Source: Neisseria meningitidis (GTDB lineage Bacteria; Pseudomonadota; Gammaproteobacteria; Burkholderiales; Neisseriaceae). Taken from it: 64,000 nt of DNA. The stretch covers positions 186,001 to 250,000 of the forward strand of contig NZ_LR134525.1 of NCBI RefSeq assembly GCF_900638555.1. Direction: 5' to 3'. The notes under the pieces were generated by a model. That model was not told the DNA's origin, made no database searches, and saw only the letters and a list, made by a program, of their open reading frames with translations. Position numbers and translations under genes: made by a program. Positions 45,764-57,524 of the stretch are shown one piece after another. The stretch's first letter is position 1. Each line of letters begins with the position of its first letter.

Positions 45764-45953
45764 TGTTTGACGGTTGCGGTCAGGCTGCGCGGCGTGCCGT
45801 AAACGTGAATGTCGGGCATGGTGCGGTAGCGTTTGTTGAACACGTTTTCAAAGTCCAAACCGATGCGTGTGGATTTTCCGATTTTGTAATGCGCGGTCAA
45901 ATCCAGCGTGGCGTAGGGGCGTTGGGTCAGTGCGGCTGCGGCGGCAGGGAAGA
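45764..45953 (-). pseudogene. C-terminal fragment of a TonB-dependent receptor
   Basis: The minus strand reads ALTQRPYATLDLTAHYKIGK, then STRIGLDFENVFNKRYRTMP and YGTPRSLTATVKH. ENVFNKRY and the final strand are the usual C-terminal beta-barrel strands of TonB-dependent outer-membrane receptors. The rest of the gene is missing: upstream it is joined directly to the start of a lactate permease gene in another frame. Confidence 0.75.
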
Positions 45954-46154
45954 AACCGCCATACTCGCCGGCATCCCGAAGCCGAATACGGCAACGGCAA
46001 GCGCAATCAGCAGCGTATAAAGCCCCGCCTGATAGCCTTTCAGCTTCAGGACGGTCAGCGCGGCAAAGAAAAAGACGATGGGTAAGAGTGCGGCGGCGGC
46101 AGTCAGATACAGGCTGCCGCCGATTGCCGTGTAGTTTTGAACCCAAGTTTCCAT
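45954..46154 (-). pseudogene. lctP: Lactate permease 5' fragment
   Basis: From the ATG at 46154 the sequence METWVQNYTAIGGSLYLTAAAALLPIVFFF runs through two membrane helices to MPASMAVSS, which is the N-terminal start of the LctP family, then jumps into the TonB-receptor fragment. The 300 bases upstream (46155-46459) have no gene and probably keep the old lctP promoter region. A full lctP is expected elsewhere. Confidence 0.78.
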
Positions 46155-46459
46155 AATTGAACATCTCCGAAAATATTTTTCTAATCGTCGGCAATAGTGG
46201 TCAAACCAATTAAAGCAACGTTGCATTACTTTACGAAACTTTAATATTTAGGTCAATATATTTTTGGGCGGTTCGGCAGATTTGAATCGGAGCTTTCGTT
46301 TAAATCCTGTCAAAACAAATATTTGCATGAACAAAAATTGTAGTTTGGTGTAGTTTTTTCTTGTGTTTCGGGGGCGGTGCGAGGTAAATGCCGTTGACGG
46401 CGGGAACGGCGTGTCATTAGAATCCGCCCTGATTGGTCAGTCCAATTTGATGTTTGATG

Positions 46460-46614
46460 TATAGTGGATGAACAAAAACCAGTACGGCGTTGCCTCGCCT
46501 TAGCTCAAAGAGAACGATTCTCTAAGGTGCTGAAGCACCAAGTGAATCGGTTCCGTACTATTTGTACTGTCTGCGGCTTCGCCGCCTTGTCCTGATTTTT
46601 GTTAATCCACTATA
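46460..46614. repeat. Correia element before gdhR
   Basis: Full-length CREE (left end TATAGTGGATGAACA), ending 42 bases before the gdhR start, so it may carry or replace part of the gdhR promoter. Confidence 0.92.
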
Positions 46615-46656
46615 TTTCGGAAGGGTTCGGCAGGGAATCTTTATAAAGGAGGAGTG

Positions 46657-47437
46657 ATGAAACTGGTAAGGCCTCAGAAAATCAGCGATCAGGTATTGTC
46701 GGTATTGGAAGGCCGCATCGTGGAAGGGGTTTACGCGGAAGGGGGCAAGATTCCGCCCGAACGCGTTTTGGCGGAAGAGTTCGGCGTGTCCCGCCCGTCG
46801 GTCAGGTCGGCATTGAATGTTTTGGTCGCCCGTCAGGTTTTGGAAGCGAGGCAGGGAGACGGTTATTATGTTTCGGTCAAGCCGCAGCAGGATTTTTTTG
46901 CAAAGTTGGCAGGAGCTTTTGGGCAAGCATTCCAATTGGGAACAGGATGTTTTTGATTTCAGCTGCCACATCGAGGGCTGTATGGCGGCATTGGCGGCAG
47001 AACGCCGGACGGATGCCGATTTGAAGCGGATTGGGTTTTGGCTTGAAAAGTTTGAGGAGGCGTGCGAAAGCGGCAATCTGGAACATCAGAGCGAAGCCGA
47101 TGTCAGCTTCCATCAGACGATTGCGGATGCGGCGCACAATTTGTTGTTCAGCCATTTGTCGGGCGGTTTGTTGAAAATGCTGTACCGGCAGACGCGCAGC
47201 AGCCTTATTTATCTGAATCAGGAAGAAGATCCGCGTCCGAAACTGATGGCGCAGCACCGCGTGCTGTATGAGGCGATATCGAACCGTCGGCCGGGCGAGG
47301 CTTCGGAGGCGGCAAAGGCACATTTGAATTATGTGGCAAGCAGCATCATGAAAGACAGGGAATATCAGAGCCGTAACCGCCACGCGGATACTTTGGCGCA
47401 AAACGATTTGAAGCGCGTGCAGGATTGGGAGGTATGA
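46657..47437 (+). pseudogene. gdhR: GntR/FadR-family regulator GdhR, frameshifted
   Basis: Regulator of glutamate dehydrogenase, and of lactate permease in gonococci. The N-terminal winged helix is intact (ISDQVLSVLEGRIVEG ... PPERVLAEEFGVSRPSVRSALNVL). The frame is lost at about codon 78: after QQD the sequence reads FFAKLAG instead of FLQSWQELLGKHSNWEQ, because the T run at 46893-46899 has seven bases where six keep the frame. The effector domain continues in the other frame (HIEGCMAALAAERRTDADLK ... DLKRVQDWEV) to 47437. The start has an AAAGGAGGAG site. Confidence 0.88.
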
Positions 47438-47475
47438 ATACCGTTTAGACGGTCTGGCATATTCGGATGTATCGG

Positions 47476-47630
47476 TATAGTGAACTAAATTTAAACCAGT
47501 ACGTCGTTGCCTCGCCTTAGCTCAAAGAGAACGATTCTCTAAGGTGCTGAAGCACCAAGTGAATCGGTTCCGTACTATTTGTACTGTCTGCGGCTCGCCG
47601 CCTTGTCCTGATTTTTGTTAATTCACTATA
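47476..47630. repeat. Correia element, 155 bp
   Basis: CREE with worn ends (TATAGTGAACTAAATTTAA and TTAATTCACTATA), between gdhR and gdhA. Confidence 0.9.
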
Positions 47631-47663
47631 AGTATCACCCGATTCGAACGGGCGGATAATGAA

Positions 47664-47702
47664 ATGCCGTCTGAACAGCATTTGCGGTTCGGACGGCATT
47701 TT
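47664..47702. terminator. Inverted uptake-sequence hairpin after gdhA
   Basis: ATGCCGTCTGAA at 47664-47675 and TTCGGACGGCAT (one mismatch) at 47688-47699, 24 bases beyond the minus-strand gdhA stop. Confidence 0.8.
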
Positions 47703-47725
47703 GTTTGCGGAGCGGCGGTGTTTGC

Positions 47726-49482
<1,757 letters not shown>

Positions 49483-50277
49483 ATGAAAGCCTATTTGGAC
49501 TTGATGCGCCACGTCCTCGACAACGGTACGGACAAATCAGACCGCACCGGTACGGGCACGCGCTCCGTATTCGGTTATCAGATGCGTTTTGACTTGGGCA
49601 AAGGTTTTCCGCTGCTGACGACCAAAAAGCTGCATTTGCGCTCGATTATCCACGAGCTGCTTTGGTTTCTCAAAGGCGATACCAATATCAAATACCTAAA
49701 GGACAACAATGTTTCCATTTGGGACGAGTGGGCGGACGAAAACGGCGACTTAGGCCCGGTTTACGGCTACCAGTGGCGTAACTGGCCCGCGCCCGACGGC
49801 AGGCATATCGACCAAATCGCCAATGTGCTGGAACAAATTAAGAAAAACCCCGATTCGCGCCGCCTGATTGTATCGGCGTGGAATCCGGCTTTGGTCGATG
49901 AAATGGCCTTGCCGCCCTGCCACGCGCTGTTTCAGTTTTACGTTGCCGACGGCAAACTGTCCTGCCAGCTTTACCAGCGCAGCGCGGATATTTTCCTCGG
50001 TGTGCCGTTTAATATTGCCAGCTACGCATTGTTGACCATGATGATGGCGCAAGTGTGCGGATTGGAGGCGGGCGAGTTTGTCCATACGTTTGGCGACGCG
50101 CACCTGTACCGCAACCATTTCGAGCAGGCCGCATTGCAGTTGGAACGCGAACCGCGCGCCTTGCCTGTGATGAAAATCAATCCTGAAGTCAAAGATTTGT
50201 TTGCCTTCAAATTTGAAGATTTTGAGTTGGAAGGCTACGATCCGCATCCGCACATCAAGGCGGCAGTGTCGGTTTAG
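49483..50277 (+). CDS. thyA: Thymidylate synthase
   Basis: Makes dTMP from dUMP with methylene-tetrahydrofolate. 264 residues. The catalytic cysteine is in [11 protein letters not shown] at residue 146, with the phosphate-binding [12 protein letters not shown] before it and [18 protein letters not shown] after it. Ends 8 bases before apbE. Confidence 0.97.
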   Translation: MKAYLDLMRHVLDNGTDKSDRTGTGTRSVFGYQMRFDLGKGFPLLTTKKLHLRSIIHELLWFLKGDTNIKYLKDNNVSIWDEWADENGDLGPVYGYQWRNWPAPDGRHIDQIANVLEQIKKNPDSRRLIVSAWNPALVDEMALPPCHALFQFYVADGKLSCQLYQRSADIFLGVPFNIASYALLTMMMAQVCGLEAGEFVHTFGDAHLYRNHFEQAALQLEREPRALPVMKINPEVKDLFAFKFEDFELEGYDPHPHIKAAVSV

Positions 50278-50285
50278 GAGGCGGT

Positions 50286-50879
50286 ATGGGCAGGCATTTC
50301 GGGCGCAGGCGTTTTTTGACAGTTGCCGCCGTTGCGGCGGCGGGCGCGGCGGTTTCTTTCCTGCCGAATCCTTTTGCCGCCGATGATGAAAAACGCAATA
50401 AAGATGAAAAACGCAATGAAAATGTGTTTTTCTGGAAAGGTGTCGCACTGGGTTCCGGTGCGGAGCTCCGTCTGTTCGGTGTGGACGACAGGCGTGCGGC
50501 GGATTTGGTCAACAAGGTTTTGGCGGAAGTGGCGCGTTTGGAAAAAATGTTCAGCCTTTACCGTGAAGACAGCCTGATCAGCCGTCTGAACCGTGACGGT
50601 TATTTGACTTCGCCGCCGGCGGATTTTTTGGAACTGTTGAGCCTGTGCCGTGATATTCACGCGCTGACGGAAGGCGCGTTCGATCCGACAGTGCAGGCGT
50701 TGTGGAAACTGTATGCCGATTATTTTGCCGCTCATCCCGATGCGGAAACGCCGCCGCCTCAAAACAGCGTGGATGAAGCCCTGAAACGGGTCGGCTTCGG
50801 CAAAGTCTCGTTTGACGACCGTGAAATCCGTTTTGCCGAAAAGGGTATGGGTTTGTCCTTGAACGGCATCGCGCAAGGC
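50286..50879 (+). pseudogene. apbE: apbE (FAD:protein FMN transferase), 3' part lost at CREE
   Basis: ApbE attaches FMN to periplasmic targets such as the NqrB/NqrC subunits. Visible are a twin-arginine type signal (RRRFLTVAAVAAAGAAV), MFSLYREDSLISRLNRDG near 90, GAFDPTVQALW near 135 and LSLNGIAQGY near 195, where a CREE begins. The downstream half (magnesium-binding region and C-terminus, about 130 residues) is absent beyond the element, so the gene is truncated. The frame continues briefly into CREE sequence. Confidence 0.87.
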
Positions 50880-51034
50880 TATAGTGGATTAACAAAAACC
50901 AGTACGGCGTTGCCTCGCCTTAGCTCAAAGAGAACGATTCTCTAAGGTGCTCAAGCACCAAGTGAATCGGTTCCGTACTATTTGTACTGTCTGCGGCTTC
51001 GTCGCCTTGTCCTGATTTTTGTTAATCCACTATA
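50880..51034. repeat. Correia element truncating apbE
   Basis: Full-length CREE starting at the tyrosine codon of NGIAQGY. The sequence after it does not continue ApbE, so insertion was followed by deletion or by recombination between elements. Confidence 0.93.
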
Positions 51035-51067
51035 CTTTGAACGAAATAGGCTGAACCTGAAGCAAAA

Positions 51068-51099
51068 ATGCCGTCTGAAAGGTTTTCAGACGGCATTTT
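51068..51099. terminator. Inverted uptake-sequence hairpin
   Basis: ATGCCGTCTGAA at 51068-51079 and complement at 51085-51096, 20 bases beyond the stop of the minus-strand transporter gene. Confidence 0.85.
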
Positions 51100-51116
51100 T
51101 GCTGTTTGGATGGCTT

Positions 51117-52453
51117 TTAAAGGATGTCCAAAGAATTGATGAAAACAATAATAATGGCAATCGGGGCAAGGTAGCGCAAGGTATTCAGCCACAGCAGCAG
51201 CACTGCCCGTGGTACGGTGCTGCCCGCGCCGGCATCTTTTAACACAGACTGCTTGTCCTGAATCCAGGCGGTAAATACGGCAACGCTCAATGCGCCGACA
51301 GGCATAATGACGGCGGAAATAACATAGTCCCACAAATCAAAAATGGTTTTGCCGAAAACCTTAAACTCACCCCATACGCCGAAAGACAGCGCGGATGGGA
51401 TGCCGACAATGAAAATGGCCGTGCCGATAAGCCAAGTGTGTTTTTTGCGTTTGCGCTCGTCTTGGCGGATGGTTGCGGCGATGACCGTTTCCAACATCGA
51501 AAATGCCGAAGTCAGCGTGGCGAAAACGACCAGCAGCATAAATACCGCAAACAAAACCGTACCGAACGGCATTTTCATAAACACCGCCGGCAATACGATA
51601 AAAATCAATCCCGGCCCCTGGCTCGGTTCAAAACCGAAGGCGAACACCGCCGGAAAAATCACCAAACCTGCCAACAGCGAAACCAAGAGGTTCATCCACA
51701 TAATCGTATGCCCCGAGCGGAACATATCCTGATCTTTTCCCAAATACGAAGCATAGGTAATCATAGCGGAAACGCCGATGCTCAAGGCAAAAAACGCCTG
51801 GCCTAAAGCCGTAATCATCGTATCGGCTTTAAAGTACGACCAATTCGGTTTGAGCAGGAAAGACACGCCCTCCATTGCACCCGGCAGCGTCAGCGAACGG
51901 ATTGCCAGCGCAATAAAGAGGATAAACAGCCCCGGCATCAGATAACGGTTTGCCTTTTCAATGCCGTCTGAAATCCCACCTTTGACCACCCAAACCGTAA
52001 TCAGCATAAACAGAGCCTGATAGGACAGCGAACCTGCCGGATTGGAAATCGTCGCGCCGAACAAGGCTTCAAAGTCCGCGCCGGTATGAACCGCCCCGTA
52101 AAACTGTGGACGACATAATTCAATACCCATCCGCCGACCACGCTGTAAAACGACAGCAAAATAAAGCAGGCGGCAACGCCCATACGCCCGACCCAAAGCC
52201 ATTGCGTGCCCGGACGCAGAACCCTGAAGGAATCGACGGCATTTTTACCGCCCGTGCGCCCGATATAAAACTCGGCAAGCTGGACGGGCAGGGCGACCAA
52301 GATAGTAAATATCAAAAACAGCAGGAAAAACACCGCGCCGCCGTTGGTGCCTGCCGTATAAGGGAATTTCCAAATCGCGCCCAAACCGATGGCCGAACCT
52401 GCCGCAGCAAGGACGAAACCGATTTTGGACGACCAAGAAGTATGGTTACTCAT
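51117..52453 (-). pseudogene. Sodium-dependent (SNF family) transporter, frameshifted
   Basis: Neurotransmitter:sodium symporter family protein of about 445 residues. It starts [32 protein letters not shown], where the sodium and substrate sites of helix 1 lie, and has about twelve helices. The frame changes near 52103: VHSFTG is followed by RFIPAR instead of [11 protein letters not shown], because the G run has four bases where five keep the frame. The rest is open to 51117. It may be a real pseudogene or a sequence error. Confidence 0.85.
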
Positions 52454-52480
52454 AAAATTTATTAAGAAATGTGAAAGTAG

Positions 52481-52635
52481 TATAGTGGATTAACAAAAAT
52501 CAGGACAAGGCGACGAAGCCGCAGACAGTACAGATAGTACGGAACCGATTCACTTGGTGCTTGAGCACCTTAGAGAATCGTTCTCTTTGAGCTAAGGCGA
52601 GGCAACGCTGTACTGGTTTTTGTTAGTCTACTATA
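52481..52635. repeat. Correia element, 155 bp
   Basis: Full-length CREE starting 28 bases upstream of the transporter ATG, with a worn right end (TTAGTCTACTATA). The 52636-52809 remainder of this gap shows no gene. Confidence 0.92.
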
Positions 52636-52809
52636 CATTGTAACAAAGCACTTGATGCGGCAGCACAAGCCGGGGAAGACGCTGCAAAACTTTGCCAATA
52701 GGCTGCGTAATATCGGGGGATATTGGGATTTTCTTATTTTTAAGGATGGATTCGGGGTGTTTCTTTCCAATGAACGAATATAATTTGGCGGTTTGTTGCA
52801 TCAAAGGCT

Positions 52810-52833
52810 TTCAGACGGCATATGCCGTCTGAA
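52810..52833. terminator. Abutting inverted uptake sequences after rfaK
   Basis: TTCAGACGGCAT directly followed by ATGCCGTCTGAA, a 24-base perfect palindrome with no loop, 7 bases beyond the rfaK stop. Confidence 0.75.
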
Positions 52834-52839
52834 AGCAGT

Positions 52840-53904
52840 TTATATTGCATCCAATAATTTGTCGGCGGTATGGTTGATGGTAAAACGGTTGGCGACGCAT
52901 TGATGTCCTGCCGTTGCCAGTGCGTTTTTCGTTTCAGGGTTTAAGACGAGGCGTTCGATTTCGTCCGCCAAAGATTCAGGTGTCAGCCTATCCAGCAGAA
53001 TCCCCGATTGATGATGTTCGATAATTTCCTTTTGCGCGCCCAAAGTATTGGAAATCACCGCCGTTCGGCAGTACATCGCCTCGCATAATGACAAACCGAA
53101 TGCCTCCGGGACGAGGCTGGGCAAAACCACGACATCGCTTTGGCGGTAAAACGAAGCAAGTTTTTCGGTAAACCCTTCAAAAGAAACAAATGGTTCTGCT
53201 CCCGAAGCAGATACGTCCCGCTTCAGGCGACACATATAATCCGGATGTCCGTCCCCTGCCAATTTGAGCCTGATTTGAGGATATTTCCGATGCAGTATCA
53301 CACAGGCTTCAATCAGGTTTTCCAATCCTTTTTCCGGACTGATCCTGCCGGCGTAGGCGACGGTAAAAAAACGGCTGTCGGGTTTTTCTTGAGAGGGAGG
53401 GAAACGGCCGGTATCGATACCGTTATGAACAATCCGGTATTTTTCTTTAAAGGGATTGTCGGCGGTTTGCACATCGTAAACCAGACGGGAAACGCAAATA
53501 AAGCGGTCGGTGTTTTTCTGTATCAGGCGGTGATAAAAATCAGTTTTGTTGGCGACAACATTATGTTTGACAAATATCAGGCGCACCCCGGTCAGTTTTT
53601 TCAAAAGTATGGATAAGGCGGCAATTTTGCCGGTGTGTATCATCAGGTGGGAAATGCGGTTTTTCCGGATAAAGCGGGTAAGTGCGTAGAGCGAAAACAG
53701 CCCGTTGAGCGTGTGAAGGCGTGTCGTGAAAACGGAAGAAACTTCGGAAAATCGCCTGTGCATCAATTCATTATTTTTATTGACGGCGGTAAACATTGTG
53801 CAGTCCCGAAGCCCCAATGCTTTTGAAACATCATAGACATATTGTTCGCCTCCACCCCAAATCTTGGCCGATACGATATTTAATATCCTGAATTCTTTTT
53901 CCAT
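52840..53904 (-). CDS. rfaK: LOS core N-acetylglucosaminyltransferase RfaK
   Basis: GT-B fold (GT4-type) glycosyltransferase of 354 residues that adds the GlcNAc to heptose II of the lipooligosaccharide core. VSAKIWGGGEQYVYDVSKAL at the start is the donor-side glycine loop. FFTVAYAGRISPEKGLENLIEA opens the C-terminal domain and PEAFGLSLCEAMYC is the E-x7-E motif. It starts immediately after the lgtF stop (TAA-ATG), so the two are translated together. Confidence 0.9.
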   Translation of the reverse strand: MEKEFRILNIVSAKIWGGGEQYVYDVSKALGLRDCTMFTAVNKNNELMHRRFSEVSSVFTTRLHTLNGLFSLYALTRFIRKNRISHLMIHTGKIAALSILLKKLTGVRLIFVKHNVVANKTDFYHRLIQKNTDRFICVSRLVYDVQTADNPFKEKYRIVHNGIDTGRFPPSQEKPDSRFFTVAYAGRISPEKGLENLIEACVILHRKYPQIRLKLAGDGHPDYMCRLKRDVSASGAEPFVSFEGFTEKLASFYRQSDVVVLPSLVPEAFGLSLCEAMYCRTAVISNTLGAQKEIIEHHQSGILLDRLTPESLADEIERLVLNPETKNALATAGHQCVANRFTINHTADKLLDAI

Positions 53905-54663
53905 TTAAAATTTTCCGCCGGATTTGTACAGATAATATAGTTTGACATATTTAATCATCGTGTAATAGCTGTGGTTGACGGACATAATCCAACCCATTTT
54001 TCCATCAAGAAACCCTTTGTTCAGGATATAAATTTTGAAAAACCCCCAAATCGGGCGGAGGATAATGTCCCTAACGAAACGCACGGGCTTTCCCTGCTCT
54101 CGGTATTTTTCGGCTGAAATGGAAGTATATTTGTTGAACTTGTTGAAATATTGTTCCCAGTTGTCGTACGTGTAATGGTACATAAAATGCTTCAGACGGC
54201 GTTTGGGGTAGGGGGTTTGTACGGTTTCGTGTACTTTGCCTTGCACCGAACTGTCTTTTTTCGGCATCAGACGGCATACGCTGTCGGGACGCATCGCGCC
54301 GTGTGTGGCGGGATGGTTGGGGAAAAGGTTGCGGCGTTCGACAAAATAGGCGGCATAATCGCCGGTTTGGACAATTTTTGAGATTTCATCAGATAGTTCC
54401 GGCGTGCAGCGTTCGTCTGCATCAATCAGGAAAACCCATTCTCCGCCTGCCTGTTCGATGGCAAATGTTTTTTGCGCTCCGAAATCCCCGTTCAAATGCC
54501 GTCTGAAGACTTTTGCACCCAAACTCTCGGCAATTTCGGCAGTATTGTCGGTGCTGTGGTCGTCAATAACGATAACTTCTTTATCGAAACGGCAACTTTC
54601 AATACATTCCCGAATGTGGTTTGCTTCATTTCTAGCAACAATCAATACGCTGACTTTTTTCAT
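53905..54663 (-). CDS. lgtF: LOS heptose I glucosyltransferase LgtF
   Basis: GT2-type glycosyltransferase of 252 residues that adds the first glucose to heptose I and so starts the alpha chain of lipooligosaccharide. It has VSVLIVARNEANHIRECIES, VIVIDDHSTDNTAEIAESLGA and WVFLIDADERCTPELSDEI, the usual GT2 aspartate motifs. I use the ATG at 54663 (MKKVSVLI); a TTG two codons earlier is less likely. Forms the lgtF-rfaK operon. Confidence 0.9.
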   Translation of the reverse strand: MKKVSVLIVARNEANHIRECIESCRFDKEVIVIDDHSTDNTAEIAESLGAKVFRRHLNGDFGAQKTFAIEQAGGEWVFLIDADERCTPELSDEISKIVQTGDYAAYFVERRNLFPNHPATHGAMRPDSVCRLMPKKDSSVQGKVHETVQTPYPKRRLKHFMYHYTYDNWEQYFNKFNKYTSISAEKYREQGKPVRFVRDIILRPIWGFFKIYILNKGFLDGKMGWIMSVNHSYYTMIKYVKLYYLYKSGGKF

Positions 54664-54737
54664 TATCAAGGTTTCTCAAAGCATTTTGGTTTCACAGGGC
54701 GGCAAAAAAGCCCAAACATACGTCCGGGCTTGGGAAT

Positions 54738-54813
<76 letters not shown>

Positions 54814-54866
54814 ATCAAGAGTAGGCGCGTATTGTATAGCATAGCGGTGGGATTGACAAACTTATT

Positions 54867-56044
54867 TCATCCGATGAGTAAAACGCAGTTGCTTCCTCCG
54901 AAGGCAAACGACGAGCTGGCGGCAATGCGTTTTTCGGTTTCCCAGCGGCTGCCGCTGCCGGTCAGGTTGATGGCGGGAAGGTCGGGATCGTTCTGCCCGT
55001 CCCAAAGCTGGGGCGGAAGTTTCCCTTCGGGATTGCTTTTCCGGTCAGCAATGCCCCACGCGAACGCGGCTTCGATTGCGCCCGCCGCGCCCAGCGTGTG
55101 TCCGGTTTGCGGCTTGGTGGACGTGCAGGGCGTATTGTTGCCGAAAACCGCTGCAACGGCGCGGCTTTCCATACTGTCGTTGTGGTGCGTCCCGGTGCCG
55201 TGCAGATTAATCCAGCCGATGTCTTCGGGCGCAAGGTCTGCGTGTTGCAATGCCGTCTGAAAGGCAAGGATTGCGCCTTGCGCGTCGGGGCGGGGCGTGG
55301 AAATATGGTAGGCATCGCTGTTGGCTCCGTAGCCGACGAGTTCGGCGTAAATTATCGCACCGCGCCGTTTGGCGTGTTCCAATTCTTCCAGCACGAAAAT
55401 CCCCGCGCCTTCGCCGATGACCAGCCCGTCGCGGTTCGCGTCGTATGGGCGCGGGGTTTTTTCCGGTTCGCCGTTGCGGCGGCTGGCGGCATAAAGCGAG
55501 TCGAAAACATACACTTCGGACGGGAAAAATTCTTCGCCTCCGCCCGCCAGCATCATATCGGTCAGACCGTATTTGATGGCTTCGTAGGCATAACCTATGC
55601 CTTGGCTGCCGGACGAACACGCGCTCGATGTCGGGATGATGCGTCCTTTCAGTCCGAAAAAGATGCCGATATTGGCGGCGGCGGTGTGCGGCATCATACG
55701 CACATAGGTGTTGGCACTGAAGTTGCGCGACATGCCGGTCAGCAACAATTCGCCCACATCGCCGATGTCTTTGGTGCTGCCGCTGGAAGAGCCGCAGGCA
55801 ACGCCCATCCGTCCGTCGGTAATACTTTCGTCTCCGAGCAAACCGGCATCCGTCAAAGCCTGCTCCGCCGCATCGACGCACAAATACGACACGCGCCCCA
55901 TACTTCTGAGCTGCTTGCGCGTCCAATGTTTCGGTGGCGCGTAATTTTCAATCGGCGCACCCAGTTGCGCTTCCAATTCGGGGAAACGCTCGTGCCAATC
56001 CATATATTTGACGGCGTTTTTTTCGGCTTTGAATGCTGCCTGTA
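54867..56044 (-). pseudogene. Ketosynthase (FabF-like, aryl-polyene type), start lost
   Basis: A beta-ketoacyl-ACP synthase with an intact active site: cysteine in TSSACSSGSQGIGYA, histidines in NLHGTGTHHND and KPQTGHTLGAAG, and the glycine-rich end SSFAFGGSNCVLL. Residues usually found first (about 25, with the initial strand and GxG) are missing: the frame begins inside a CREE and joins at AAFKAEKNAVKYMDWHERFP. The lysine-tryptophan segment PPKHWTRKQLRSMGRVSYLC is typical of the ketosynthases in aryl-polyene clusters. Without its natural start it is probably not expressed properly. Confidence 0.78.
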
Positions 56045-56189
56045 TATAGTGGATTAACAAAAATCAGGACAAGGCGACGAAGCCGCAGACAGTACAAATA
56101 GTACGGAACCGATTCACTTGGTGCTTGAGCACCTTAGAGAATCGTTCTCTTTGAACTAAGGCGAGCCAACGCCGTACTGGTTTTTGTTA

Positions 56190-56901
56190 GAGGCTGTACT
56201 AGATTAGCCCTAAATTCCACACCAATCCCGCAGGATTTTAAGCTGTTGAGACGGTGTGCCGAAGTTAAATCGAAATTCGCATTCTTTCAAGAACAGCGGG
56301 AAAAATTTACGATCGATTCCGTTGTATTTTCGCAAGACGCGTTTTGCCTGATTCCAAAAATTCTCAATGCCGTTAATGTGGTTCTGACGGTCTGCAAACT
56401 CCTTGGAATGGTTGATGCGGTAATGGATAAAACCGCTCACGTCCAACTTGTCGCAGCTGCTCAGACTATCGGTATAAACAATGCTGTCCGGCATGATTTT
56501 CTTCTTGATGACAGGGAGTAACGTTTCAGACTTGGCATTATCCACCACAACGGTATAGACCCGTCCGTTGCGTTTCAGAATGCCGAAGACAACCACTTTT
56601 CCTGCCGCACCGCGACCACGTCTGCCTTTACGCCGTCCGCCGAAATCGCTTTCGTCCGGCTCGACAGAGCCCTCAAAAACCTCATCGGCAGCCAAGGCCA
56701 AATGATGGTTGATAACCGTGCGGATTTTACGGTAGAACAGTGCTGCCGAATTGGGATGGATACCCAAAATATCGGCGGCAGAACGGGCGGTAACTTCCAG
56801 CACAAAAAACGGAGCAGTTCTTTCTGTACTTTTTTCTTTAATTTGCAGTGTGTTATCTTCATATTTCGAGGGTAACATATCTGCTAATCTAGTACAGCCC
56901 C
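56190..56901. mobile_element. IS1016-type (IS1595 family) insertion sequence
   Basis: Terminal inverted repeats GAGGCTGTACTAGATTAGC (56190-56208) and, inverted, GGGGCTGTACTAGATTAGC (56883-56901) match at 18 of 19 bases. The 712-base element contains one transposase gene on the minus strand. No clear target duplication is seen, which fits later rearrangement of the CREE. Confidence 0.88.
56210..56862 (-). pseudogene. IS1016 transposase, frameshifted
   Basis: The start MKITHCKLKKKVQKELLRF (ATG at 56862) is in one frame and the rest, FVLEVTARSAADILGIHPNS to the end LKILRDWCGI, in another. They join if the T run in the message (A run at 56804-56809 on the plus strand) has seven instead of six bases. 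Catalytic residues of the IS1595 group are in EPDESDFGG, VYTDSLSSCD and NGIENFWNQAKR; the usual DESYFGG reads DESDFGG here. Probably inactive. Confidence 0.85.
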
Positions 56902-56921
56902 TAAAATTTAATCCACTATAG

Positions 56922-57504
56922 TTTATGCCTCGCACGACGGGGAAATGGCGCGCAGTTTCGATTTGTGGTTGGAACTGTTGAAATCGCAAATCGTGTCGCC
57001 GACTTCGTTCGGTTTGTCGGTGCACAATGCAACGGCGGGGTAATGGTCGATATTGAGGCGGGATATGAGCGAGCAGACGGCATTGGCCGTGTGTGCCGAC
57101 GGTGTGGAAACGGCATTGGCGGAAGCGGCATCACTGTTGGAAGAGGGATGCGGGTCGGTTTTGGTTTTGGCGGCGGACGATCCGCTGCCGGAAGGATATG
57201 TCGTATCGGCAACGCGCGCGCCGTTTGCTTATGCTTTGGCGATGGTTCTGACCAAAGGGACGCGTTACAGCCTGACTTTATCTGCTTCGGACGATATGCC
57301 GTCTGAAGCCGGTATGCTGCCCGAGGCCTATTGGAGCGGTTTGGAATGGGTGCGCTTTCTGCTGAACGGCAGTCGGGAATGCCGCCGGGTATATCGCAAT
57401 CGTGAATGGTTGTGGCAGCCCGCAAGCTGCAGGCTGAAGATTTCCGCAATGTCCGCACCGTCAACGACGTGGTACAGGCGGTATTGAAGATTCAGGCGGG
57501 CTAA
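56922..57504 (+). pseudogene. Ketosynthase-like protein fragment joined to acyl carrier protein end
   Basis: The first part reads YASHDGEMARSFDLWLELLK then SQIVSPTSFGLSVHNATAG, stop, WSILRRDMSEQTALAVCADG and on through VVSATRAPFAYALAMVL. This matches the small ketosynthase-N-like proteins (PF13723) of aryl-polyene clusters, with its beginning lost and a TAA replacing a glutamine codon (about 57041). At 57421 another frame takes over, KLQAEDFRNVRTVNDVVQAV and LKIQAG, which is the last helix of an acyl carrier protein. So two genes are fused by a deletion. Confidence 0.72.
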
Positions 57505-57524
57505 TCGGGTATTTCTAATTATTT

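Larger units (their letters stand above)
56045..56920. repeat. Correia element split by IS1016
   Basis: The left part (56045-56189) is a nearly whole CREE with TATAGTGGATTAACA. The right terminus (AATTTAATCCACTATA) appears at 56905-56920, after an IS1016-type insertion. Confidence 0.85.

Noticed and set aside
50982..51242. An 86-codon frame after the apbE CREE as the missing ApbE half
   Set aside because: Its product starts in the CREE and contains uptake-sequence codons; no ApbE motif is present.
52636..52809. Possible gene remnant between the CREE and rfaK
   Set aside because: A short frame (RHKPGKTLQNFANRLRN) has no start signal and no family look; left as spacer.
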